64,000 nucleotides of DNA, taken from contig NC_037593.1 in NCBI RefSeq assembly GCF_003073045.1, positions 2,595,525 through 2,659,524 of the forward strand, in the 5' to 3' direction. The stretch is from Pomacea canaliculata (Eukaryota; Mollusca; Gastropoda; Architaenioglossa; Ampullariidae). Of the stretch, positions 38,801 through 49,000 are shown piece by piece. A program made the translations under genes and the position numbers. How positions within the stretch are numbered: the stretch's first letter is position 1; each line of letters begins with the position of its first letter. Below the pieces are notes generated by a model. It had not been told where the DNA came from and ran no database searches. It saw nothing but the letters and a program-made list of their open reading frames with translations.

Positions 38801-41800
38801 TTTTTAAAAAGGGTTTTAGAAAGGCATAATGTACTAGAAAGAATTACAAGTTACAAAATATATTAAATGGGTAAAAACTGTCGAGCTTGTCAGGAATGGG
38901 TGCATGACTTGATACTGGGTTGGAGAAGGCGAGACAATGCGAGAGATGGGCACCACCCTAAAAAAAGCTGACTTTGAGAAAAGTGAGGTCTCTTACACCT
39001 CACTCTCTAATGACTAAAAAAAAGTTAGGGGACGACCTTCATCTTTTAAAAAAAAATACTGTATCATAATTTACCTTTTCTGCTTCAAGTTTCTGTGACA
39101 AAACAATGTAGAAACTTCTACAGATTAAGGCTTTTCCTTGAATCACTAATTAGAATGCACATAAAGCATCTCATATTAAACTCTATACTATACTAAAAAC
39201 CAGCATAAGCCTATGATCTATAAGAAAAATCAATAAAAAAATAATAATCTAATAATAATTGTAAATACATGGGTACAAGCAGGAAACCTGCTAGTTTTCA
39301 TAAAGTGCCACAGTGAAATAAAAATGAAACTTGTAAAACTTACTTTGCTGATGCCTGTAGTTTCCCAAACATTCAGACCCTCCCCTTCTTTGCCCTCTCT
39401 GATTGCTGCATCTGTCTGGTCCTGCTCCCAGGCTTGCGGACGTGGTTCTACTGGTAGCCCAGCAAGCACTTTCTAGTACACAAATCAATTTTAAACAATA
39501 ACACATCCCTAACATAAATATTTCCCTGCTGATAGCAACATTTCTGAAATTTTGATTCACAAATAATACATGTGTCTTGTGCTTTCCCTAGCATGTAAGT
39601 TGTTGCATTACTGCTTTTTTTTTTTCTTTTCTTCATTCACCTTGCATTGGCTGCTTTATGTCGATCAGCCTGAGTATATCTTTATATTTCCACTACAGTG
39701 CCTTAGAGAGGTCAGTTATCAAGGGCTGTTACAGAGCTACGGTAAATTACTTGCCACCAACTTACTATCTTTTTTCCTTTTCTGAGACCTTTCATATGAA
39801 CACATGACAAGTAAAAGTTGCCCACAAAAGATTACTTTTACAAATGCTATTCTGGGAACAAAAATCTTTCCTTATCCCAACATGGAAAGTAAACTACAAC
39901 TCCTACATTAACATGATAATAATACAGATTATAATGGCTATTCTTCTGTTTAGGAAAAGAAAAAAAAAAAGGATATAACAGCTCTAACAAATTATTACCT
40001 TTTTGTCTTCTTCTTCCATTGCTTTGCGGCGAGCACGGGCTAGGATCTTGGATGTACCTGGTGGGTGGGCTTTCTCTCGAGACTGCTTCTCCTTCAGGAC
40101 CATCATAGATGCTGAGAGAGGCTGAGTGAAAGGACTTTCCAACAGACTGTCAGCTTCAGACACTGCGCATACAAAACATCTGATATTTAAAGGAGCATAA
40201 GTTGTTTCAAAATATCTGAAATTGATACTGTTCCTGCTCATGTTCCAAAATAATTTACCAGGCTAGTGTATATAAAAATTTACATCTGTGAGAGAGTGAG
40301 TAAAAGAAATAAGCGACAGTATGTGTACATTACGCAATTACAGTCCGCTATAATCTTATCAGGGATAATTGATTTGTAACAAAACTGCATTATCAGTTTA
40401 TTTCCCAAAATAATTTAGATTAATTCAAGTTTGTTAGAGACATAAACTAAATTCTGATCTCATCATGTGAATGACACTTTTTTCTGACAAACAGTTGAAG
40501 TGTAGAAAACATCCCATGCAACAATGAACAAATTAAGATCAGTGTCCAAGACAGTGTAAAAAGCACAGACCTGAAGGTTAAAACCAAAGTACAGAACTAA
40601 AATTATACACCAGCTACTTTATCAGTTTGTGATTAACCCCTCCTGACTCAAATGAACTTAAGCAAAAATGCCAACATCATCAGTATCTCACCTTTGACAT
40701 TGGCTGCTACAAATGGGTGATGCAGAAGGTCAGGCCAAGACAAACGGTGACGAGGATTCTTACTAAGGAGGCCCTGTAAAAAGTCTTTAAATGTGGAACT
40801 CATGTTTTTAGGCCATTTCACAGGGTCCTTGATGATCATTGTCACAAGCTGGAAAATGCTGTTTGTGTAGAATGGTGGCGTTCCAACAAAGAGTTCATAC
40901 AAGATGCAGCCCAACGCCCTATCAAATAAAATAAGAAGGTAAAAGGTCATCCTCTAACCCTCTTTAGGTCATTTAGGGAGTGAGGTGTTCAAGACCACAC
41001 CTTCCTCAGGCCAGCTCTTTAGTGAGGGTGGTATCCATCTACTTTCCCTCTCATTGCTTTACCTTCTCCAACTCACTATGGATTCGGGTACCCATTTCTG
41101 ACTGCTAGGGTTGATTGCAGGATGTTTCCAGTGCTACATGAGTACTGAACTGACACACCTGTGGATTCTGATGCCAGTGCTCTAAGCACTCGGACATTTG
41201 TTTCCCCAAATAAAATAAAAAAGTAAAATTATGATAGCAAAAATCTTCCCCACATCTATGCAATGATGTACAAGCTCGATCCACAAAAGAGCAGATGGAC
41301 AGGTCTACCACCTTCAGAAAAGCAAAGACCATTGTCAGGGCCAAACAGCGCAAGTGGCTGCAGAAGAACCTACAACTCAACAAGTGTGATCAATGCCACC
41401 TGCTTACAAGGGCTGAGCAGGTGATTATCTTCAGACTGAGGATAGGCCACAACCATTTAAACCATCACCTCTACCGCAAATTCCAGACTGGCGAGTGTCC
41501 ATGCCGGACAGCCAGCCAGATAACAGAACACCTGCTGCATGACTGTCCTTTGCATGAAGTTCTCAGGCACCGCATCTGAACAAGGGAGACACCAGTGGCG
41601 CAGAAGCTTCATGTCAGCCTGGAGGATCTACAGCGCATGGTGTCATTTGTAGGTGAGGCAGGCATGTCCATTTGAAGTGAACAACAGCAAATACAAATTG
41701 TCATAAAGTCTATCAAAAGGAAATAAAAAAAAACACCACCAAAACAAGGTGTTTAATTATTTACAACATTTTAAAATTTTCTACCTTTCAAATCTGAATC

Positions 41801-43924
41801 CAAAAATTTATTTTTTAAAAATAATATCATTTATGCTCAGCTTCTCTATTCAAATGTCCATCTGCAGAATAAACTTACCACAAGTCTGCTGTATGGTCAT
41901 AAGGCTTCTCTTCTACAAGTTCAGGCGACATGTAAAGTGGTGTTCCCTAAAAAATGCAATATCATATTGTGTACAGTAACATCAACACCCTCTACTTAAC
42001 AATTCCTCCCAACCTCACACATAGAAAAACCCTCCTAAAAGCAAAGTCTATAACTGGGGAGAATCAAGTGATATATCAGGTAACAACAGTGGTCATAATA
42101 ATTTTTAATATCATTCATAATATCACCAGGTGTCATCACATCAATACTCAAGTGAAAATAGTGGGCTTGTACATTTTTTTGTGTGAGTTGTTTATAACAT
42201 TATAACATCTCCTCTCTTTCCCCCCATGCTTCTGTTTTTATCTTCTCTTTCAACTTTTTTCTGTAGACATAAAGTCTAGACCCTGGATAAGCCTTGAACA
42301 GCGAAACATGCTAAAGAGTGATAACTCCAAATTCTGTATAAACTTTCCAAAATATTTATAAGCAAAAAAATTCAATGCACCTTTATGGAAGTAAGCACCA
42401 GGGTGTTGGTTGACATTCCCCGTGCAAAGCCGAAATCACACAACTTTACTGTGCCACCTCGTCCAAGCAAGATGTTTTGTGGCTTCATGTCACGATGTAA
42501 GATACGATGAGAATGCAGGTAAAACAAGGCTGATACAAGCTGGGTAGCTATGATCTGAACCTAGTTTGTCAAAGAATAAAGAAATGACAGTCCTGATATG
42601 GAGAATATGCATAAGATTAGAAACCTAGAATAATAGAAAAATGTTTCTAACAGATATTCTTAAAGCAAAATAATGAATCAATGTAATATACATTGATTAG
42701 AAAAATCAAATAACCTGTTCTTCTGGTAAGCTTCCATCATCTTCTAAAATTTGAAACAGTTCTCCCTCTGCATAATCTGTCACCACCACCACCTGAAAAA
42801 GACATACATAGTTTACAGTACAACTGTCCAACGCAATATTGCCAGACATGAAAATAATGTAAGTGTTAATCTGATACTGCAGTCACATTGGAAACAAGTA
42901 ACACAAATGAACTTCACTGCAGTTGTAAGAAAAATAAAATAAGAAAAACTTTTATTTTTCAAAAAGGAAGCTAACAAGTCATCTAGTCTCAACACCAAGA
43001 TAAAAGCTAAAAGCAAATCACTACACAACAAACCTAGTAATAATGGAATAGACAACAAATGACTACATAATGGCATTCACTTACCAAATTTATTGTATAA
43101 AATGAAGCAGTTTGAATTTGCTCACAATAAAACGTTAAGGCCAGCCTTTCCTTTGAAGGCAGCTGCCACCAATGTTTTTTAACAACTCCATGAGATTGTC
43201 ATCCATGTTATTTGTTATCTTTGTACTTTGTATGTGTTCAAATGTTATGGACTGCCAATTTCTAACACTGTTGTACTTTACAATTAAATTTCAAATTAAT
43301 CTAGGCTGAATAAAAAAAAATGAAAACAAGTGAACTTTGTATTTTGGCAGAGAGGTCAGTCTGCATTCAACCTGCAAGCCACACTTTGCCCACCTTTGGT
43401 TGTTTCCAACAGAAAGAACCTTCTAAGTCAACAAACTGTTAGAAACATAGAAATGACAATCGTACAGCACCACACCTCTTTGTCTGTATCAAAGCTGTCC
43501 AACATTTCAATGATGTTGTCATGATGAAGCCCACGCATGATCTCAATCTCCCGCCTAAGCCCCCGCAGCTCCTTATCAGACTTTCCCACTTTGGGAATAA
43601 ACTTCAGGGCAACAATCTAGAAAAAAATAAAGCATGACACGTTTTGAAAATTTGCTCCTTAAAATCTCTCTATGGTGAAATTTGTCAGTTAAATGAGAGA
43701 ATGCTGATTTATGTTAATGTATGATTATATAAACATCACTTTCTATGTAATCAAAACATGTTGTAAACAAAGTTACAAAGACAATAAATCAGCTAACTGT
43801 TTTTAGGAAACATTTGTATTCTAAGTAATGGAAGGCATACCTGTCCAGTGTACTTTCGACGACCTTTGTAAACTTTACCAAAGGAACCTTCACCAATGAT
43901 CTCCAAAACATGATAGTTGTCCAT
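23828..43924 (-). CDS. STK36: Serine/threonine-protein kinase 36 (Fused homologue)
   Basis: Exons on minus: 43841-43924, 43476-43616, 42715-42792, 42381-42560, 41879-41946, 40692-40918, 39999-40162, 39344-39472, candidate microexons 39075-39092 and 38357-38368, 37300-37440, 36623-36843, 36293(or 36313)-36412, 35850-36035, 35442-35547, 33267-33417, 32836-32966, 31825-31932, 30984-31082, 30737-30831, 30386-30449, 30180-30290, 28634-28945, 28407-28510, 27375-27488, 27024-27183, 26483-26624, 26073-26196, 25701-25761, 25276-25405, 24737-24809, 24416-24512, 23828-24037. Phases agree for about 1386 aa (human 1315). The kinase domain has GEGSFG, Lys33, HRDMKPQN (Asp125) and DFG (Asp143), and closely follows human STK36. 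The rest is ARM/HEAT-like, with [11 protein letters not shown] and SALGNLG repeats and a conserved CNRLIRVLQ end. STK36 acts in motile-cilium central-pair assembly and Hedgehog signalling. The junction at 36.3 kb and the microexons are least certain. Confidence 0.95.
27985..28235 (+). repeat. Undescribed dispersed repeat, copy 1
   Basis: Shares blocks with 59065-59310 in the same order, including TGACGCCACAGCAATTT, then CTCAAATGAAGCAATAGATC and GCAGAAATCA. No coding potential and no clear ends. It lies in an STK36 intron. Confidence 0.6.
28372..28391. repeat. (CA)n microsatellite
   Basis: Ten CA dinucleotides in an STK36 intron, about 15 bases from the 3' side of exon 28407-28510. Confidence 0.9.
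29725..29942 (-). mobile_element. tRNA-derived SINE, copy C
   Basis: Read on the minus strand, it starts with a tRNA-like head (GAGTGAGTAGTTAGAGCATT, with AGCATGTGAATC) and continues into the same body as the copies at 38888-39058 and 40932-41212. This is the most diverged of the three. It lies in an STK36 intron. Confidence 0.55.
31222..31711. mobile_element. Non-autonomous Tc1/mariner-type element (pogo-like MITE)
   Basis: The left end is CAGTAGAACCACC and the right end, reverse-complemented, is CAGTAGAACCTCC (12 of 13 identical). Both are flanked by TA, the target duplication of Tc1/mariner elements. The 490-bp interior is AT-rich and non-coding. The CAGT(G/A)GA..CC end type recalls pogo/Tigger elements. 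It lies in the STK36 intron between exons 31825-31932 and 30984-31082 and extends to about 110 bases before the first of these. Confidence 0.7.
32238..32280 (+). repeat. Short dispersed repeat (GCTCCTC...GGAATAAAC), copy 1
   Basis: About 43 bases match 37965-38007 with few changes. CTCCTC and GAGGAG-like halves can pair as a small hairpin, followed by CAACAAGGAATAAAC. It is probably the tail of a dispersed element whose body has decayed or is elsewhere. Confidence 0.6.
32731..32862 (-). repeat. Threefold local repeat spanning the 3' end of an STK36 exon
   Basis: The plus-strand motif CTTGCCATCAGTTGCAAAT occurs at about 32842, 32790 and 32732 with small changes (spacing 52 and 58). On the coding strand the first copy encodes FATDGKKK at the end of exon 32836-32966; the other two lie in the intron directly downstream. 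Confidence 0.75.
33612..33899 (-). other. In-frame 288-nt cassette in an STK36 intron (possible alternative exon)
   Basis: A pyrimidine-rich acceptor (tcccctctgggaacag) precedes a 288-nt open stretch ending at ttg|gtaaaa. Its length is a multiple of three and both flanking STK36 exons meet in phase 0. The encoded 96 residues are hydrophobic and Leu-rich, and base composition looks more GC-rich than the surrounding intron. However, the neighbouring exons join in exactly the way human STK36 aligns ([12 protein letters not shown] to SLMCFTVLCEAM), so it is not a constitutive exon. A second frame is also open here. Confidence 0.3.
34370..34680 (-). mobile_element. LINE fragment, reverse-transcriptase domain
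   Basis: Minus-strand pieces in shifting frames read [10 protein letters not shown], then SLYN-like [19 protein letters not shown] and [13 protein letters not shown], which are conserved blocks of non-LTR reverse transcriptase. Frameshifts and stops show that it is dead. It probably belongs to the same LINE family as the fragment at 50525-51070. It sits in an STK36 intron in the same orientation as the gene. Confidence 0.75.
37965..38007 (+). repeat. Short dispersed repeat (GCTCCTC...GGAATAAAC), copy 2
   Basis: Second copy of the repeat at 32238-32280: GCCCTGTGCTCCTCGAAGAG followed by TAACAAGGAATAAACTA. Confidence 0.6.
38357..38368 (-). other. STK36: Candidate 12-nt STK36 microexon (IKGQ)
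   Basis: ATC AAG GGA CAG lies between an acceptor gagcag and a donor gtgagaac. It is phase 0 and would join the exons on either side without disturbing the frame. Weak on its own because any short in-phase stretch could occur by chance. Confidence 0.35.
38888..39058 (+). mobile_element. SINE, 5'-truncated copy B
   Basis: Matches the bodies of copies at 40932-41212 and 29725-29942, including GTCAGGAATGGGTGCATGAC, a GGTTGGAGAAGG block, a CACCTCACTC block and the tail GGACGACCTTCATCTTTT followed by A-rich DNA. The tRNA-like head is missing. Confidence 0.65.
39075..39092 (-). other. STK36: Candidate 18-nt STK36 microexon (KLEAEK)
   Basis: AAA CTT GAA GCA GAA AAG lies between acceptor tgtcacag and donor gtaaat. 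It is phase 0, in the low-complexity linker region of STK36 where charged residues are expected. Confidence 0.45.
40932..41212 (-). mobile_element. tRNA-derived SINE, full-length copy A
   Basis: Read on the minus strand, the head GTCCGAGTGCTTAGAGCACT followed by GGCATCAGAATCC resembles a tRNA with A-box-like sequence, and GTTCAGTACTC resembles a B box. The body and tail GATGACCTTTTACCTTC match copy B. Its tail ends 13 bases before STK36 exon 40692-40918. Confidence 0.7.
41275..41675 (+). mobile_element. LINE fragment, C-terminal end of ORF2
   Basis: The + strand reads [12 protein letters not shown], then [20 protein letters not shown], a Cys/His cluster (CPC...[10 protein letters not shown]) and, after one in-frame TGA where a Trp is usual, [18 protein letters not shown] and the normal stop. 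This is the region after the reverse transcriptase/RNase H of many non-LTR elements. It lies in the STK36 intron between exons 41879-41946 and 40692-40918, antisense to the gene and next to SINE copy A. Confidence 0.8.
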
Positions 43925-46093
43925 TCTCAGGTTTTAATGTGGCATTGCACGTGAGTATCAAGTCTTGTTTCTGAAAGTTGCAACAGATTAAGGCAAAAAG
44001 TAGGTTCCGTCTTCATAATGTTGATTACTGTCATTTTACAGATCATGCTAACAATTATCATTCACAATTAAATCAATTTCCGTGATTCCTTTGGGTTTTA
44101 CTTTCATAAATGTTTCTTCATTTTTTTCTTTAGTTTGGAATACAACAAGACTACTTTTTCAATATACTTGCATTTGATCCGCAAGTTTTTGCAACACAAC
44201 CCAAAATAAAGTAACAGCGCCCCTTAAAGCCTCTAGTATACTATTAAGTGTAAATGGATGATAGGATCAATAATTCTAAAAAATGGTTTTTATACACTTA
44301 GCAATAATTTTGTTCGTTGTTATCTAACACAATTATGCACGTTTTGATATGATATGTTTGTGTCGTCTAGAATACAAACGATTTATTAGATTCGGTCACA
44401 CTTTCGTACTTTCTTACAGGTGTAACTAAGTAAGCTATGACTCCGAGCAGACGACTTCGGTGTATCAAAACATCCATATCACTGAAAATACTATTGCTAA
44501 AATAACCAACTAAAATCGTAGTCTGATATGCGATAGTTTTATTTTGAACAACGAAATGTGATTCAATAAAGCTTTTAGCTTTAAATCTAAGTACCTCCTC
44601 CAATTTTCATTAGTTTTCGCTGTTTCCAACCTTCGAAGGCACCGCCATGAGAAAGGAATGCGACGCATGCTCAGGAGCTGTAAAACTTACTTCCGGTTTC
44701 CTGCTAATGGCGCCCTAGCTACAGGGACGCAAAGCCCGGGCTGTGATGAAGTAAAGATCGACGACTGCGTGTAGACGTCGTGAAACTTGACAAGATCTCT
44801 GGCATCAAGAACTAATTTGCAATTATCACTTCAATACAACAAGCTGTGTTTATATACACGAATCCTATACTAGTGAGTTTTTTTTATAATTATTTTAATT
44901 TTTTAAAAGGAGGGGGGAAGGGAGATAATCGACCAGTCCCCTCACAAACTGCAAATTTTCGCATAAAATTGTGAAAACGTTTTAAATAAAATGCACATAG
45001 AAAAACAGCAACCTGTACGCAAGTATTTCCGACATTATTTCAAAATAGCAATTTATGACGGTCGGAATCAAAAGAAATGAGAGACCTTCGATGTAGAAAT
45101 AGAGTATAAACTGTAAAAATGTGTAATCTGTCACGATCTGAACGATCCAGACTAAGTGTATACACAATCACTTCGATGATTCTGGATGGAGTATTATGAC
45201 GATCGAGACTAAAAAATGGTGATTTCTAAAGATTGACATGGTAAGGCACAGCAAGCAAATAAAATGTAAAAAGATCTATAGCATTTTCCAATCTAAAGAA
45301 AATTCAAGTATATACAAGTACACAAATTGAGTATACACAATCATTTCCATGACTTCTGTGTCTCATCAGGTTCGTCAGAAAGAAGTCAGTGGTCTGATTT
45401 TAAAAACTGCACGCGCACGCACACGCACACACACTACCTTTTACAAGAGGTTTCGCACATTCCCCAGTTCATTCCCCCACATAATAATATATAATATATT
45501 CACTATGTATATGTATACATCATACTTAATATATACGTCATGTACAAAATATATTTGTATCAAAAATAAAATGTGAATAGTTTCTATTTTGATTGTTCTT
45601 ATTCGCATTTCTAGAATTGTAAAAAGTAACGAAGGTTTGAGGGCATAATATATTATATTCTTCCTCACATGTTCGGAGAGTAAAAATTATTATGTTCAAA
45701 TGCGAATATAACGCATAAAGTAAGCTGCTGGTCATGCAGAAATTCAGCAAGACCTTCAGGTGCTGGTATTCGCATTATACTGTAAAGTCCCTTTCTATAT
45801 GTTCTGACATTCGAAATCAGATTTCTTTAAAAGTTTTTCTTGGATCTGTAACACAGTTTAATTGGTTTTCTCATGACTGTTTGCCAGAATCATGCACAAG
45901 CACGTACGTCACTTTAAAGAACTGGAAAGTAGCTTGTGCACGTTTCGCATACATTTGGGGGAAAGTCGTCTGCTGATGTCCACCACCCACACTCAACTGA
46001 AGATGCCGATCATATAGTGCGATGTAGTGGACACGCACGAGCTGAGCTCCTTTGCAACGGACAAAATAAAAATGAATAATGTACGCATGATTC
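43925..46093. other. Intergenic region between STK36 and the GPCR
   Basis: This holds the STK36 5' UTR and promoter on the left, and the GPCR 3' UTR on the right with a CA-rich microsatellite near 45405-45435. No other coding sequence is recognised; short open frames of up to 80 codons have no domain. Confidence 0.6.
44636..44765 (-). promoter_or_regulatory. Probable STK36 promoter segment
   Basis: A locally GC- and CpG-rich stretch about 0.7-0.8 kb upstream of the STK36 start contains an ETS-like ACTTCCGG and ATGGCGCC. A 5' UTR intron would be needed to link it to the start codon. This is inference from composition and motifs. Confidence 0.35.
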
Positions 46094-49000
46094 TTAGCCC
46101 TTACAGCAGAGCCATTGTAAAAATCTTTTCCGGTACAACTGGACTCTGTACCAAAATCCTTCGTTGAAAAGATTGTAGATGATGGCGTTGAGCGCTGTCA
46201 GGACATAGGTGCTTCGTTGGAGAACTCCCACGGCCGACAGCTCCAAACGGTTGGTAGGAATAAACACCCTGTTGTAGCACATGGCCAGGAGGACTAAAAA
46301 TGGCGTGTAAGAGACGAAGAACAGGGCTGTAGTTATTCCCAAAGACAGCAGCGTTCTGTCCTTTATTTTGACCTTCACATTTTTTCTTAGAACTCTCTGG
46401 GACAGACGCAAAAGTAAATAAAAGCGAAGTCAGTAATGGTTTAACAATACCAAAGACCCTGAATATTTTTAAAGGGCTAATGCGTAGGGCTGCACTAAAG
46501 AGGATACACTTAATTCAACACGCAACCGATTTTTGAAGTTACACTACTCCGCACACAAAACTATACTTAGATCTAGGAATGTGGGCTTATTCATCACATG
46601 GAAGTAGCAATAGAGGGTTAATATTACAGTGGACCCTCGATTATCTGGTTTTAATTAACAATGCATTCGGTTTTCCAGAATCACCACACTCCCCCCACCT
46701 CCCGGACCCACTTTAAAAAAAAAAAGCCGCGCTACAGTGTTATATCGTCCAACTGAAAAAGAATATCTTAGCAAAAGGAAAACAATGTATGACACGTGAC
46801 AAAAGTTTGCCTCTCGCATAGTCGGATTTACGATTGCTTTACAGCTTTATTTTCGCCTTGTTAATCTGAAATTACAGCTATAGACATAAAAAGGCTTAAT
46901 AAGTTACTTATGATAATACTGATTTTCTGTGTGTTGTTTTTTGAGTGTAATATGTCTTTGAATGCATGAATGGGGTAGCCCCCCCCCCCCCAAAAAAAAA
47001 AGGCCGGTCGAGGGGGGGATCACTTTTGACATATACTCTATTCTCACTATGAAGTTTCGAACATCCGGGGTGCACTTAAACTTTTCACCTAACATATTTC
47101 CGCAATAAAATTAATGCGAAATGGACATAGCTAGGACAATTTGACTTAGGCTGTGGGGTGAATTGACCGGCCCTCCTTCGCCGTTATAAATTTTATTATG
47201 ATGCTGTTGTTTTTAATGGTTTAATTGTTCAAAACCTTTCAAAAGAATCTGAGACCATGTTGAATAAAAATTTCGGAGACGTATGCATACAAGCGCTCTC
47301 TCTCGTTTTCCGCCCGTCACGCGATCGCTGTACGTACAAAGGGACTGTTTCGACTCTCAGGGAGCTCGAGAACGGAGAGTTGGTTGGTGGAATGCTTCCT
47401 CTTCTCCCACATTTGCTGAAAGCTGTGCAGCGACCTGGCCGTTGAAGGAGCAGGCCGCACTACGATCTTGTTCTGGAATTCGACTGTTTTCCTGTTTTTG
47501 GAGTCGACTTTCGAGGTAGAGGGCGGGGTTTTGCTGATGGGGATAGTGGTCTCGCCCCTCGGCTTCTGCTCATACCTCCCAACTCCAGGAAACCTTGTAA
47601 ATATATACATATGCATATATATATTTTCTTAACCACCACTTTTGTACATATCCACCTTCCTTTATGTTTACTACAAATTATTCTATAATTCTTACTTATT
47701 TCATTAACGTATTTCATTTACTTCGCTGTAAAGGGCGAGGGCTAAATAGAAAAAAGCCTTTTCTTGCTTATTTTACCTATCGTAAATAAAGAATTGTCAA
47801 TGTCATTTTCAGTTCCTTCCTTTCCTTTCCTCAGACCCTAGTTTCCACTTCTTCTTCTCTTTACATTTTCTTTCTCGTCTTTTTTCTTGCCTGCAGGCTT
47901 CTCGCGCCTCTCACTAGGGAGCTCCAAAAAGTGGAGACTGGGCATTTTGAGCCTTTGGCGGGATTTTTTTCTTCGACTTTTCACGGATTCTTGGGCCCTT
48001 AACGAAAATGATTTTATTTGCAGATTGGGCTGCCGCGGCAAACTCAGGGGTAATGTTAGAGAACGAACAGGTGGGGGAGTGTGACGATTGTAGGTTCTTA
48101 GAATTCTTGCAATCACGATGAAAACTGCCGACCAACCTCTTCCTGGAGCGAACTCTGTAGGCATCCTTGTTCTTTTTCTTCTTATTTCTCAAGCTGCAAA
48201 AAAGGTAATGAAAAATAACGTAGATGTCAAGTAAAATTGGACTAAAATTAAAGATACAGCATTCTAAATAGTTTTCTCTCAGAATTTAAAGTTTCAAATG
48301 GATTGCTTACTTACAACCGTTGCTAAAATACAACTGTCGTGCCTGATCTCGGACGCCATCATTGTGTAACTCTTTAGTAAGGAAAACAAATCAACTCTAA
48401 ATCGTGACGTAGGAGAGCTCTTTTGTCAATGAAGGCGTTCTTGTCCACTTCGCTCACCTCTACATCTTTGTACTTGAGGTTCAAAATTGTTCGGCACGAC
48501 TCCCAGATCTATTATGTCTGCGACTGTTTTGCAATGTGAGATTTTGAGCCGAAACGAGTCAGACCGTCACAATCTATCAGTTCAGCCCAACATGCTGGTT
48601 TAATTCTCTTTTTCCTTTAAAAGCAGCTAGGCGTCTGTATCCTCGTGTGTCGCTGCAGGGACAGAATCTACGCATCGTTTAACACAGCACGGCATCTGAA
48701 GGCGGAACCCAACCCACTCCCGATAAGTGAAACTCTCTTCTCCTCAATGGTCGAGCTCCGTCAATCTATTTACCCTCTCTTGCAAAGACTTGTCATTCTG
48801 ATGTCCAGTTGGCGAATTAGCTGTCAAAAAAAGGGTCCGGTCGTTGAATGCTGCTTTAACAAGCACGGGTTCTCGTGTTTGTCACTGACCGCCAAAATAG
48901 TCAAAGGAGAGAGAGGCTACATGGCGATAGATTGGACGTCACTACAAAGAATCGTTCTTTTTTTTATTCTCTCGTAGAATTCTCCAGTAAAAGGAAGCTG

